Below are positions 55,384 through 63,367 of a DNA stretch of 64,000 nt, one piece after another. How positions within the stretch are numbered: the stretch's first letter is position 1; each line of letters begins with the position of its first letter. Source of the stretch: Cnuella takakiae. GTDB taxonomy: Bacteria; Bacteroidota; Bacteroidia; Chitinophagales; Chitinophagaceae. Location of the stretch: contig NZ_MTFE01000010.1 in NCBI RefSeq assembly GCF_001953305.1, forward strand, positions 240,146-304,145. Reading direction: 5' to 3'. The notes below the pieces were generated by a model. That model saw only the letters and a list, made by a program, of their open reading frames with translations, searched no databases and was not told the origin of the DNA. The position numbers and the translations under genes were made by a program.

Positions 55384-56289
55384 TTAAATCCTGCCCGTAT
55401 CATCATCTCTTCTCAGGCGGTCATTGCCTTCAATCTTGTCCACGTCCACCTCCGTATTGCGCAGGGTATCATGAATGGTTTCATCGCGTTCGGTAACTTC
55501 CTTGCTCAGCGAGATCTCTTCCACTACCCGGGCTTCTTTGTTTACCACGGGCACTTCGGCACGCTCGGTAAGCTCGATGTTTTCTTCGCGGATGTCGCTT
55601 TCGGTAGCAGCACGGTCAACAGGTACGCGTTCTACCTGCACATGTTCTTCACGCAGGTTCACGTGTTCTACGGCTTCCTCTTCCACGATCTGCGTGCGTA
55701 CCCTTACACCGCCTGTTTCCACTTCACGTTTACCTACTTCGAGGTCTTCGCGGATAACCGGAATGGCATCGCTATCGGTAGCCTGCCGGCGGTTGCGGTA
55801 CAGGTTGTCTTCGTTGTAATGATCGTGTTCGTAGAAATCGTTGCCGGTGGTGCCGCCAACGGGTACTGCAGATGTAGCAGCTGCAGCACCTGCCAGTCCC
55901 ATACCACCCACACCCGCAAATACATTGCGGATGCTGTGCTCGTGGTCGGCAGAGAAATTGTCTTCATCGTATGCAGGCAGCGAGTTTAGCTGCTCGGCGG
56001 TGATATTGGGGATGATCACATCATCGTCTTTTTCGTGCAGCTGGGCTACACCAATGGGGATCAGCACTTCTTTTTCTTCATCCAGACCCAGTTCATTATC
56101 GTCCAGTTCCACCACCATATAGCGCACCTTGCGCGATGTAGGATCAAACAAGAGTTCTTCTACTTCACCAATAGTGCGGCCGCTATTGTCTTTAACATCC
56201 CAGCCGCGGATATCGGTATAACCATCGCGTACTTCAAAATCGCTGCCCTTGAGTTTTTGGAGGCGGTTGCCTTCATTATGATTTGCCAT
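55384..56289 (-). CDS. PRC-barrel and DUF2382 (YsnF/AvaK) protein
   Basis: A 301-residue acidic protein. The N-terminal PRC-barrel (about 14-105) reads DFEVRDGYTDIRGWDVKDNS and MVVELDDNELGLDE; a glycine-rich linker follows; the C-terminal DUF2382 domain (about 180-290) reads IPVIREDLEVGKREVETGGV and VHVNLREEHVQVERVPV-like repeats. Such proteins are general-stress associated in many bacteria. It is between two OmpA paralogues, with the downstream terminator at 55338. A role in envelope stress response is inference. Confidence 0.88.
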   Translation of the reverse strand: MANHNEGNRLQKLKGSDFEVRDGYTDIRGWDVKDNSGRTIGEVEELLFDPTSRKVRYMVVELDDNELGLDEEKEVLIPIGVAQLHEKDDDVIIPNITAEQLNSLPAYDEDNFSADHEHSIRNVFAGVGGMGLAGAAAATSAVPVGGTTGNDFYEHDHYNEDNLYRNRRQATDSDAIPVIREDLEVGKREVETGGVRVRTQIVEEEAVEHVNLREEHVQVERVPVDRAATESDIREENIELTERAEVPVVNKEARVVEEISLSKEVTERDETIHDTLRNTEVDVDKIEGNDRLRRDDDTGRI

Positions 56290-56364
56290 GAGTTTTCGTG
56301 TTTGTTGTTAACAATGTTCAGCAATACTGCTGTTGTTGCAGTATTGTGTTTTCTTAAAAAAGCA

Positions 56365-57093
56365 TTACAGGTTGGGCTGTTCGCCGGTGCTGCTACCAGT
56401 GCCGGTGGCACCACCACTAGTACCTTCGGCGGCACCGCTGTTGCCGCCAGTACTACCTGCACCACCACGGGCCACAATTTCAACCCTGCGGTTTTGCTGA
56501 CGGCCCTGCTCGGTAGCATTGGATGCCACGGGACGGGCTTCACCTACGGGGTGCACCGATACATTGCCTTCGGTTACGCCTCCCTGTTGTACCAGCCAGT
56601 TGCGTACGGCTTCGGCACGCTGCTCGGCCAGCTCCTTGTTGTAACCGGCACTGCCCTGTGCATCGGTATAACCATAGATGCGGATATTGCCACCGCCATA
56701 CCGCTGGCCAATGGATGCTGCGATCTGCTTCAGGTTTTGCTCGGCGCCGGAGCGGATGGTTGCCTTGTCGGTATCGAAGAGGATGTCTTCACCAATACCA
56801 TAGATACCATACTGGTCGTTGCCACGCACTTCGATGTCGCTGTTGGTTACCTCGTTGTAGCGCACGGTAGGTGCGTTGAAGTCCACATCAGCCCAGCCAT
56901 CTGTGCCGGTACCCATTGCGGCATTGCCGCCGGCACTGGAAAGGGTATCGCTGGTTGCAGCGGCTGCTGTTTCGGGCTCGTCGGTACCGCGGTCGCGGAA
57001 CAGGAAAAACAACAGGGCAATCAGGCCCAGCCCCAGCAGGAGCCAGGGTAATAAGGAACTTTTCTTCTTGGGTTGCACTTCAATCTCTGCCAT
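56365..57093 (-). CDS. OmpA-family protein (paralogue)
   Basis: A 242-residue protein with a short N-terminus, a membrane segment (about 13-30, LLPWLLLGLGLIALLFFLF), and an OmpA-type domain: GEDILFDTDKATIRS, RYGGGNIRIYGYTDAQGSAG, VSVHPVGEARPVA and NRRVEIVARGG. A Gly/Thr/Ser-rich tail ends it. It lies 75 bases upstream of the PRC-barrel gene, so the two may share a transcript. The core is nearly the same as the product at 54145-54978, which suggests duplication within the cluster. Confidence 0.88.
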   Translation of the reverse strand: MAEIEVQPKKKSSLLPWLLLGLGLIALLFFLFRDRGTDEPETAAAATSDTLSSAGGNAAMGTGTDGWADVDFNAPTVRYNEVTNSDIEVRGNDQYGIYGIGEDILFDTDKATIRSGAEQNLKQIAASIGQRYGGGNIRIYGYTDAQGSAGYNKELAEQRAEAVRNWLVQQGGVTEGNVSVHPVGEARPVASNATEQGRQQNRRVEIVARGGAGSTGGNSGAAEGTSGGATGTGSSTGEQPNL

Positions 57094-57295
57094 AAATTAG
57101 GTTTAAGGGTGAATACTTTGTTGGCAGGGTTCTGTGTTCAAAATCATGCCGTCAATTAAATGACACCGAATTCAGGTATAAAATTCCCGGAGGTTTTTGC
57201 GTTCTCAATAGGCCGCAATAGCAGTACAAGCATTGATAGCTCCGTTGTTATCGTCCAATCTTTCCCTTTTTCATCCACCGTACTTATTGCGGCAT

Positions 57296-57850
57296 TTAGT
57301 GCGCAATGGGATGCAGGTAGACAGCTGGCACCCATTCGGTAAGCCATACCACGTTATCTGAACAGTAAAAAGCATAGCCATCAGCATACATGCGGGCAGC
57401 ATCTACCTGTACTACTACCGGTGCGCCATGCCGCCGGCCTACTGTAATGGCTGTTGCCTCATCGGTACTGAGGTGCACCTGGTGGCGGCTGCCTTTATGC
57501 AGTCCTTGTTGCAGTATGGCTTGCAGATTGGCAGCTGCTGTACCATGGTATAAAATGCGGGGCGGCTGCTGTGGTGCATAACCCAGGTTTACGGGTATGG
57601 AATGTCCCTGGCTGGCCCTGATGCGGCGGCCATCGGCACTGAATGCAAAGCGTTGTTTGTTGTTGGCGGCTACCACTTCGTGCAAAGACGGTTCATCAAT
57701 ATCAAAACCTTTTTGTTGCATGCGTTGCAGAAGTTGCGCAACATCGGTCCAGCCGCCATCATCGAGGGCGATGCCCAGCTCATCGGGCTTGTGGCGCAGC
57801 ACCAGGGAAAGGAACTTGCTGATGCGGGTGATTGCTGTTGCGGAAAGCAT
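57296..57850 (-). CDS. kptA: RNA 2'-phosphotransferase (Tpt1/KptA)
   Basis: A 184-residue protein of the KptA/Tpt1 family, which removes 2'-phosphate from spliced or repaired RNA with NAD. The winged N-terminus has ISKFLSLVLRHKPDELGI and DDGGWTDVAQLL; the catalytic part has RIRASQGHSIPVNLGY, LYHGTAAANL, GSRHQVHLSTDEATA and VWLTEWVPAVYL, which correspond to the family's R-H-R-R and NAD-binding positions. The length is normal. It has its own candidate promoter at 57862-57871. Confidence 0.93.
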   Translation of the reverse strand: MLSATAITRISKFLSLVLRHKPDELGIALDDGGWTDVAQLLQRMQQKGFDIDEPSLHEVVAANNKQRFAFSADGRRIRASQGHSIPVNLGYAPQQPPRILYHGTAAANLQAILQQGLHKGSRHQVHLSTDEATAITVGRRHGAPVVVQVDAARMYADGYAFYCSDNVVWLTEWVPAVYLHPIAH

Positions 57851-57861
57851 AGATGGTTATG

Positions 57862-57871
57862 GGCAAAGACA
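57862..57871 (-). promoter_or_regulatory. Candidate -7 element of kptA
   Basis: Minus strand TGTCTTTGCC, identical to the element before the AI-2E permease (2903-2912), 12 bases before the kptA ATG. The leader would be very short. Confidence 0.4.
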
Positions 57872-57950
57872 GTACCGGCAGTGGTTGTAGGATTTTTTTC
57901 GAGTGGATGATCAATGATGATTTTCAGCAGAGCCTGTAGGGCTCCAATCT

Positions 57951-58076
57951 AAATAGCCGCCGGTACAGCCGGCGGTTAAGAACGTATCAATCAAACGGAA
58001 CACACAACCTCATAGGGGTTGGGCATTTAATAACTGGCGCTAATTTCTTTTCCGCCGGTTGTACCGGCGGCTATTT
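57951..58076. repeat. Nested palindromic inverted repeat
   Basis: Two 25-base arms (57951-57975 and 58052-58076) are inverted copies with one mismatch. Each arm is itself a palindrome, CCGCCGGTACAGCCGGCGG-like. They enclose 76 bases. This looks like a REP/BIME-type element. The rest of the 57851-58346 spacer has no gene. Confidence 0.7.
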
Positions 58077-58346
58077 AAGTTCAAGCCCTGCGGGCGTGGA
58101 GGAAGCTATCAAAAAGGGCTAATTTATTGATGAAGACAATATAGAATGCATTCTTTGATGCTATGGCTTAAAGCCACTCTAATCATCAGGCATACTCCTG
58201 TTACGCTTCAACTTCAGCCCAAGGCCATCAAAAAATAAATACCGGATTGCGACTGGTAGCATATACAACAATGCCACCTTTTTGTATACACCAGTAAAGA
58301 AAGCGTACCCTCCTACCGCTGGTGCAGCATTTGATAAAGCCCCATT

Positions 58347-59498
58347 ATGCAATTATGGAAAAATAAACTCGTGCGGTTGGTCCGCCACATCGACAATGGT
58401 GCCGACGCGGTAAAGGACCTGCTGCGGCAAAGGCTGGGCACTACCGACCCGCTGCACATTGTGCCTTACCGCACCTATGGCACCGCACGGAAAATCTATG
58501 TAAAGGGCAGGGTGCTCGAAAACCGCAAGACTGCTTCAGGCACAAAAGAAGACAGCCTGCTGACTAACCTGCTCAATATGTACAAGCGCTTTGAAAGCGA
58601 CGAGGTGGCGGGCGCCACGGTAAGCATCGGTTTGCAGGGAAAGCAGCATAAAGTGGTTACCGACAGGGAAGGCTATTTTGTATTCGACCTCAACCCCGAC
58701 GAGCCGGTGCTGGCGGAAGCACTGTACCATACCCTGCCGCTGCAACTGGTGGCTGCACCCTACCCTTTTGAGGTGGTAACGGCCAACGCCGAGATCATGA
58801 TACCGCCTGCCGATGCGGAGTACGGCATTATCAGCGATATTGATGATACGGTAATCCGCACGGGGGCTACCAGCTTCTTGGCCATGGGCAAAACGGTGCT
58901 GCTGGCCAATGCCCGCACCCGCCTGCCCTACCCCGGTGTATCGGAGTTCTACAAGGCTCTGCAACTGGGCCGCAACGGCAAGCGCAACAATCCCTTCTTT
59001 TATGTGAGCAGTAGTCCCTGGAACTTATACGACCTGCTGGTGGACTTCCTCGACCACAACGAAATACCGGAGGGTCCGCTCCTGCTCCGCGATTTCGGCA
59101 TCCAAAGTGAATCTTTTACCAGCGGCGATTACCTGGGACATAAGTTCAAAGAGATCGCGCAGATACTGGATACCTACCCCCACCTCAACTTCGTGCTGGT
59201 GGGCGACAGTGGCGAGCAGGACCCGCCCATTTACCTGGAAGTGGTAAAGCATTATCCCGGCCGTATCCTAGCCATCTATATCCGCGATGTGGCCATACCG
59301 GAAAAGCACCGGATTGCACAGGATGTGGCGGCACAACTAAAGCCACTGGGTGTGGAGATGATCTTAACCGAGCACAGTGTGCAGGCAGCCGAACATGCCG
59401 CTGCCAGCGGGCTGATCTTTTCTGAAAAAATACCTGCTATTGAGCAGGATAAGCAGGAAGACGAAGGCGTGCAGGAGGGGAAAGATATCATGGCGTGA
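58347..59498 (+). CDS. App1-type phosphatidate phosphatase domain protein (DUF2183)
   Basis: A 383-residue protein. The DUF2183 domain (about 155-330) has the catalytic HAD-like motif SDIDDTVIRTGATS (D164xD166DT), then PFFYVSSSPWNLYDLL, PLLLRDFG, YLGHKFKEIAQIL and LVGDSGEQDPPIYLEV, all characteristic of App1 phosphatases. The N-terminal region (about 40-150) is a beta-domain with a KVVTDREGYFVFDL segment, as in the bacterial relatives. It would dephosphorylate phosphatidate or a related lipid. It is convergent with the hydrolase gene. Confidence 0.92.
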   Translation: MQLWKNKLVRLVRHIDNGADAVKDLLRQRLGTTDPLHIVPYRTYGTARKIYVKGRVLENRKTASGTKEDSLLTNLLNMYKRFESDEVAGATVSIGLQGKQHKVVTDREGYFVFDLNPDEPVLAEALYHTLPLQLVAAPYPFEVVTANAEIMIPPADAEYGIISDIDDTVIRTGATSFLAMGKTVLLANARTRLPYPGVSEFYKALQLGRNGKRNNPFFYVSSSPWNLYDLLVDFLDHNEIPEGPLLLRDFGIQSESFTSGDYLGHKFKEIAQILDTYPHLNFVLVGDSGEQDPPIYLEVVKHYPGRILAIYIRDVAIPEKHRIAQDVAAQLKPLGVEMILTEHSVQAAEHAAASGLIFSEKIPAIEQDKQEDEGVQEGKDIMA

Positions 59499-59502
59499 CT
59501 GG

Positions 59503-59583
59503 AACCACGGAGACAGTTATGACACAGAGGTTCACAGTAACATATCTCTGTGCTGCTCTGCGTCGCAAGTGTCTCTGTGGTTC
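59503..59583. repeat. Inverted-repeat element, CCACGGAGACA family (copy 2), between convergent genes
   Basis: Arms AACCACGGAGACA (59503) and GTGTCTCTGTGGTTC (to 59583) are inverted copies; inner CACAGAGG / CTCTGTG words also pair. It fills the spacer between two convergent genes (59498 and 59589) and probably acts as their shared terminator. Confidence 0.7.
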
Positions 59584-59588
59584 AGAAA

Positions 59589-60440
59589 TTAAGCCAGGTG
59601 CTCTTTGAAGAAATCAAGCGTACGCTGCCAGGCAAGTTTGGCGGCAGCCTCGTTGTAACGGGCAGCGGAAGTATCGTTATGGAAAGCATGCTGCGCACCT
59701 TCGTACAGGTATTGCTCGTAGCGCACACCTGCAGCCTTTAGTGCAGCTTCGTATTCGGCCATGCCGGCATTTACCCGTTCGTCCTGGCCGGCATAATGGA
59801 GCTGCACCGCCGACTTGATCTTTGCTACATCAGCTGCCGCGGGCTGCCTGCCATAGAAAGCAACAGCCGCTTTCAGTTCCGGAACATTCACTGCCAGGTT
59901 GTTGGCCATGGCGCCACCCCAGCAAAATCCTACGCATCCCAGCTTGCCGTTATAGTCCTTGCGGGAGGCAAGGTAGGCAGCTGCATTTTTAAAGTTTTGC
60001 AGGGCATCTTCGGGTTTGATATCGCCAAACCACTGGCGGGCCTCGTCCTCGTTGGCGGGTGTTTTACCCAGCGCCGATAAGGCATTGGGTGCAATGACCA
60101 GGTATCCGGCATTGGCAGCCCTGCGGGCCACATCCTCTATATGGGCATTAAGTCCCCTGTTTTCATGGATCACGATCACCGCCGGGTATTTGCCTTCTTT
60201 TTTGGGGCGGGCAATATAAGCGGTCATTTCGTTGGGCACACCGGGATACTTGATGTATTCGGTCACCAGGTTGTCTTGTTGGGTAACGGCTGCATGGGCA
60301 TAGTTGCCCTCCAGTTGGGGCAGTATGGCCATGGCTGCAGCGGTGCTGCCCACCAGCAGGGAAAGCCGCTTGAGAAAGTCCTGCCTGGTGAGTGGCTTAT
60401 GGGTGTATTCGTCGTAGAGGTTGATGATCTCCTGGTTCAT
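59589..60440 (-). CDS. Dienelactone hydrolase family protein
   Basis: A 283-residue alpha/beta hydrolase. An N-terminal hydrophobic segment (about 26-40, SLLVGSTAAAMAIL, preceded by LTRQDFLKRL) indicates export or anchoring. The dienelactone hydrolase core shows VIHENRGLNAHIEDV, the nucleophile elbow GFCWGG with Cys173, YAGQDERVNAG with the acid residue, and GAQHAFHND with the catalytic His. The Cys nucleophile is typical for the family. Substrate unknown. Confidence 0.92.
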   Translation of the reverse strand: MNQEIINLYDEYTHKPLTRQDFLKRLSLLVGSTAAAMAILPQLEGNYAHAAVTQQDNLVTEYIKYPGVPNEMTAYIARPKKEGKYPAVIVIHENRGLNAHIEDVARRAANAGYLVIAPNALSALGKTPANEDEARQWFGDIKPEDALQNFKNAAAYLASRKDYNGKLGCVGFCWGGAMANNLAVNVPELKAAVAFYGRQPAAADVAKIKSAVQLHYAGQDERVNAGMAEYEAALKAAGVRYEQYLYEGAQHAFHNDTSAARYNEAAAKLAWQRTLDFFKEHLA

Positions 60441-60591
60441 AAAACGGGTTTCGGATCAAGGTACGAAGCGGAAGGTTAGGGAAGGTTAAAGAGTTCGGCA
60501 TTGGGGCGCCTGCTTCTTTGTACCGCCATGCGGTGCCCGCAAATGGTATGATCTTTTCAACAAGCAAGGCTCACCCTAATAATCAAAGGCT

Positions 60592-61527
60592 ATGTTTTAC
60601 CACGTTCAATCACTCATCAACGAGATTGTTGCCGACGAACCCGATCCATCGGCAGCCAATGCCCTCCAGGAAGGCCTGGGCGGCCAGTTTGGCGAAATGC
60701 GCACCATGATGCAGTACCTCTTCCAGAGCTTCAACTTCAGGGGCAATGCAAAACCCTACCTCGACCTGATACAGGGTGTGGGCATCGAAGAGATCTCGCA
60801 TGTGGAACTGATCAGCAAAACCATTGCAACCCTGCTGGACGGCTCGCCGCGGTATACCGGCGACACACCGGGCAAAGGCGGCAAAGCTACCATGGAGATG
60901 GCCAAGGAGCAGCAGAACCCCCACCATTATATCGTGGGTGCGCAGGGTGCGCTGCCCGTGGATGCGGCAGGCAACCCCTGGCAGGGTTCCTATGTACACA
61001 GCCATGGCAACCTGGTGCTGGACCTGATGGACAACCTGGTACTGGAGGCCACCGGCAGGCTGCAAAAGAGCCGTATTTACCAGATGTCGGAAAATAAAAC
61101 CCTGCGGGCAACAGTGGCCTTCCTCATTGTACGCGATGAGGCCCACCAGGCGGCTTTTGCCAAGGCATTGGAAACGTTGGGCGTAAACTGGAGCAAGGCG
61201 CTGCCTGTTCCTAAATTCGACTCGTCGAAACTGCCTGAAGTAAAGAAACTGATGGATGCCGGCATCCACCGCGAGCAGTACCATTTCCGCCTCGATGGTT
61301 CCTCCATGGGCGCTATTTTCCAGGGCGCATCGCCCTTTAATGACGGCACCGAGCTGGTAACCCTTGCCGAGCCGGCTAATAGCTACCCCATTATGCCGGC
61401 ACCGGAAAGGCCTGAGGAATTTTCGCCCGGCCTTGACCCCGAGCTGAAAGCACTTGCCGATGCACTGGCGGAATTCAAGGAGGACTATACCAACCCGAAG
61501 AAAACATCGGTACACAAGCGAAAATAA
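60592..61527 (+). CDS. Manganese catalase
   Basis: A 311-residue ferritin-like catalase. MFYHVQSLINEIVADEPDPS, then GEMRTMMQYLFQSFNF, GIEEISHVELISKTIATLLDG (the E-x2-H metal ligands), and a second ligand helix VAFLIVRDEAHQAAFAKALE. The length and order match the Mn-catalase family. It decomposes hydrogen peroxide in the cytoplasm. CTTCTTTGTACC near 60513-60524 may be the promoter. A terminator follows. Confidence 0.94.
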   Translation: MFYHVQSLINEIVADEPDPSAANALQEGLGGQFGEMRTMMQYLFQSFNFRGNAKPYLDLIQGVGIEEISHVELISKTIATLLDGSPRYTGDTPGKGGKATMEMAKEQQNPHHYIVGAQGALPVDAAGNPWQGSYVHSHGNLVLDLMDNLVLEATGRLQKSRIYQMSENKTLRATVAFLIVRDEAHQAAFAKALETLGVNWSKALPVPKFDSSKLPEVKKLMDAGIHREQYHFRLDGSSMGAIFQGASPFNDGTELVTLAEPANSYPIMPAPERPEEFSPGLDPELKALADALAEFKEDYTNPKKTSVHKRK

Positions 61528-61532
61528 AAAGG

Positions 61533-61562
61533 AGCCCCTGCGATAAGCGGGGGCTTTGTTTT
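61533..61562 (+). terminator. Rho-independent terminator of the catalase gene
   Basis: AGCCCCTGC / GCGGGGGCT stem (61533-61541, 61547-61555) followed by TTGTTTTAG, directly after the stop. Confidence 0.85.
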
Positions 61563-61659
61563 AGTCAGGAGTTTATAGTTGAAAGTTCAAAGGCAGCAGC
61601 AGGTTGATGTGGTTTAGACAGGTTGTATTTAGGCTCAGGCGTTTTAGCAGGCTGTGACC

Positions 61660-61723
61660 AAACCGTTGAAACGGTTTTGTTTTGAAACGGTTAGCTGCGG
61701 CATCCCACGGTTGCAACCGTGGG
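61660..61723. repeat. Two palindromes, ACCGTTGAAACGGT and CCCACGGTTGCAACCGTGGG
   Basis: The first palindrome is AAACCGTT-GA-AACGGTTT (61660-61677). The second is a perfect 20-base palindrome at 61704-61723. CCCACGGTT...AACCGTGGG words are common dispersed repeats in Bacteroidota, probably REP elements. Confidence 0.65.
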
Positions 61724-61903
61724 CTAGATATGCTGATTGGAGGCTCTGTTGGTGAGGGTTTGTTATCTATGAATGCGTGCATACGGCCATTGGAGTATTA
61801 TATGCAGCCGGTTGCTGCAGACAGGCATCTCCATCTATCACCAGATGCTCCGAAGGTTGCAGGCGATCCGGGCCTATGCTGGGAGGAAAGGACCTCCAGG
61901 CAC

Positions 61904-61997
61904 TGTCATGCCGTCTCGCCTAAAGCGAGATCGGCATACCCACTAATAACGGAGTTTACAACAGCAGGTGGAGATCGCGACCTGCGTCGGGATGACA
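61904..61997. repeat. Inverted-repeat element, TGTCATGCCG / CGGGATGACA
   Basis: Imperfect 10-base outer arms (61904-61913, 61988-61997), with inner hairpins CTCGC-ctaaa-GCGAG and CAGGT..ACCTG. The short frame at 61682-62029 is not credible. Confidence 0.55.
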
Positions 61998-62094
61998 GAA
62001 TCAATATCAAAGAGACGCTTTCCAATTAAGGCACCAATGTATTGTTTGGCAAAACAGCTTCTGAAAACAAAACACCAGATATGGAACAGTAAAC

Positions 62095-62222
62095 CAGCAC
62101 ATTAATCCCCAACAAAAAACAAGAAACCAGAAACTAGAAACCCCCAACACCAAACCCCTAACTCCAAACCCATAACTCCTAACCCCAACAAAAAACTAAA
62201 AACCAAAAACTAAAAACCCTCC
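62095..62222. repeat. A/C-rich low-complexity repeat
   Basis: ACCCCTAACTCCAAACCC and AAAACTAAAAACC words are repeated. CCAAACCCATAACTCC (62164-62179) is the exact complement of 33435-33450. Confidence 0.6.
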
Positions 62223-62226
62223 CGCC

Positions 62227-62235
62227 TACCTTCGC
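62227..62235 (+). promoter_or_regulatory. Candidate -7 element of the MtfA-like gene
   Basis: TACCTTCGC matches TAnnTTTGC with one mismatch, 4 bases before the ATG at 62240. The transcript would be almost leaderless. Confidence 0.35.
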
Positions 62236-62239
62236 CTCC

Positions 62240-63016
62240 ATGATTACGGTGCTCCAGATTGTATTGGTTACCCTGATGCTGATGTTGCTGCTGTACCTGG
62301 TGTACCGCCCCAAGCGCGTCGTGTTCAGCGACCTGCCGGCCAACTACGAGGAAATGCTGGAAGATTATGTACGCTTTTATGCCCACCTGGATGCGGGTGA
62401 TAAGAAACATTTTGCGGAAAGGTTCCGCCGCTTCCTGGCATCGGTGCGCATTACCGGTGCCAACGCCGAAGTAGAAGACCTCGACCGCGTACTGATTGGC
62501 GCGGCAGCCATCATCCCTGTTTTTCACATACCCGACTGGGACTATATCAACCTCCGCGAGGTGCTGCTCTATCCCGGCAACTTCAACAACGATTACGAGC
62601 AGGAAGGCCGCAACCGCCTCTACAGCGGTATGGTGGGGAATGGCAGCCTGGAGCAGATGATGATCCTCAACAAGTGGGAACTGCGGCAGGGATTCATCAA
62701 TGGGCACAGTGACAGTAATACTGCCATTCACGAATTTGTACACCTGATCGACAAGATGGACGGCACTCTTGACGGCGTACCCGAACTGCTCTTATTGCGC
62801 CAGTATGTTCCGCAGTGGAAAGAGTTGCTGGAAGCGGAGATGCAGGCTATCCGCATGGGAATGTCTGACGTAAAAGCTTATGGTGCTACCAGCCCCGTGG
62901 AATGCTTTGCGGTGCTGTCAGAATACTTCTTTGAGCAACCGGAACGCTTCCGCGAACGGCATCCTGAGTTGGCGGAGTTGATGGAACGTATTTATGTACG
63001 CAGGCAGAATAGTTGA
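62240..63016 (+). CDS. MtfA-like zinc peptidase (M90)
   Basis: A 258-residue protein. Residues 1-22 form a membrane anchor. The peptidase part has FAERFRRFLASVRITG, VLIGAAAIIPVFHIPDWDYIN, and the zinc motif IHEFVHLIDKMDG (H164-E165-H168), then YGATSPVECFAVLSEYFFEQP with the third ligand region. Length and order match MtfA/M90. E. coli MtfA is a soluble regulator of the glucose transporter that acts on Mlc; Mlc itself is not indicated here, so the substrate is unknown. Confidence 0.9.
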   Translation: MITVLQIVLVTLMLMLLLYLVYRPKRVVFSDLPANYEEMLEDYVRFYAHLDAGDKKHFAERFRRFLASVRITGANAEVEDLDRVLIGAAAIIPVFHIPDWDYINLREVLLYPGNFNNDYEQEGRNRLYSGMVGNGSLEQMMILNKWELRQGFINGHSDSNTAIHEFVHLIDKMDGTLDGVPELLLLRQYVPQWKELLEAEMQAIRMGMSDVKAYGATSPVECFAVLSEYFFEQPERFRERHPELAELMERIYVRRQNS

Positions 63017-63367
63017 ACCACGGAAACAGGGAGTACAGGGAGGTACACGGAGGATGTGTAATGTGTGTACGGTGCAAACGTCATTGCGAGGCGCAAGTAG
63101 TCACTACCATTGTGGTAATCATGCTGCGCCGAAGCAATCTCCTGAACTGGCAGGGTCCAACAGCATGAATTTATAGTTGCTGTGTAATGTGGGGGTTGCT
63201 TCAGCGTAGTAAAACATCTTTTGTACACAAGTACCTGCTGGCGCCTTGCAATGAAGATGGGCAAGAGGCAGTTTGCAATAATGATGTTGATAAAGAGAAA
63301 ACAGATATAAGCAGTAACAATCATAAACAACCGTGTACCTCCGTGCCGCCCTGCCTCCGTGGTTCAA
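63013..63367. repeat. 355-base element bounded by TTGAACCACGG / CCGTGGTTCAA inverted repeats (copy 3)
   Basis: The arms begin TTGAACCACGGAAACAGG (63013) and end GCCTCCGTGGTTCAA (63367). It fills the spacer between two convergent genes, and the stop codons of both lie in the arms. Inside is CGTCATTGCGAGGCGC ... GCGCCGAAGCAATCTCC, another dispersed Bacteroidota palindromic repeat. Confidence 0.7.
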
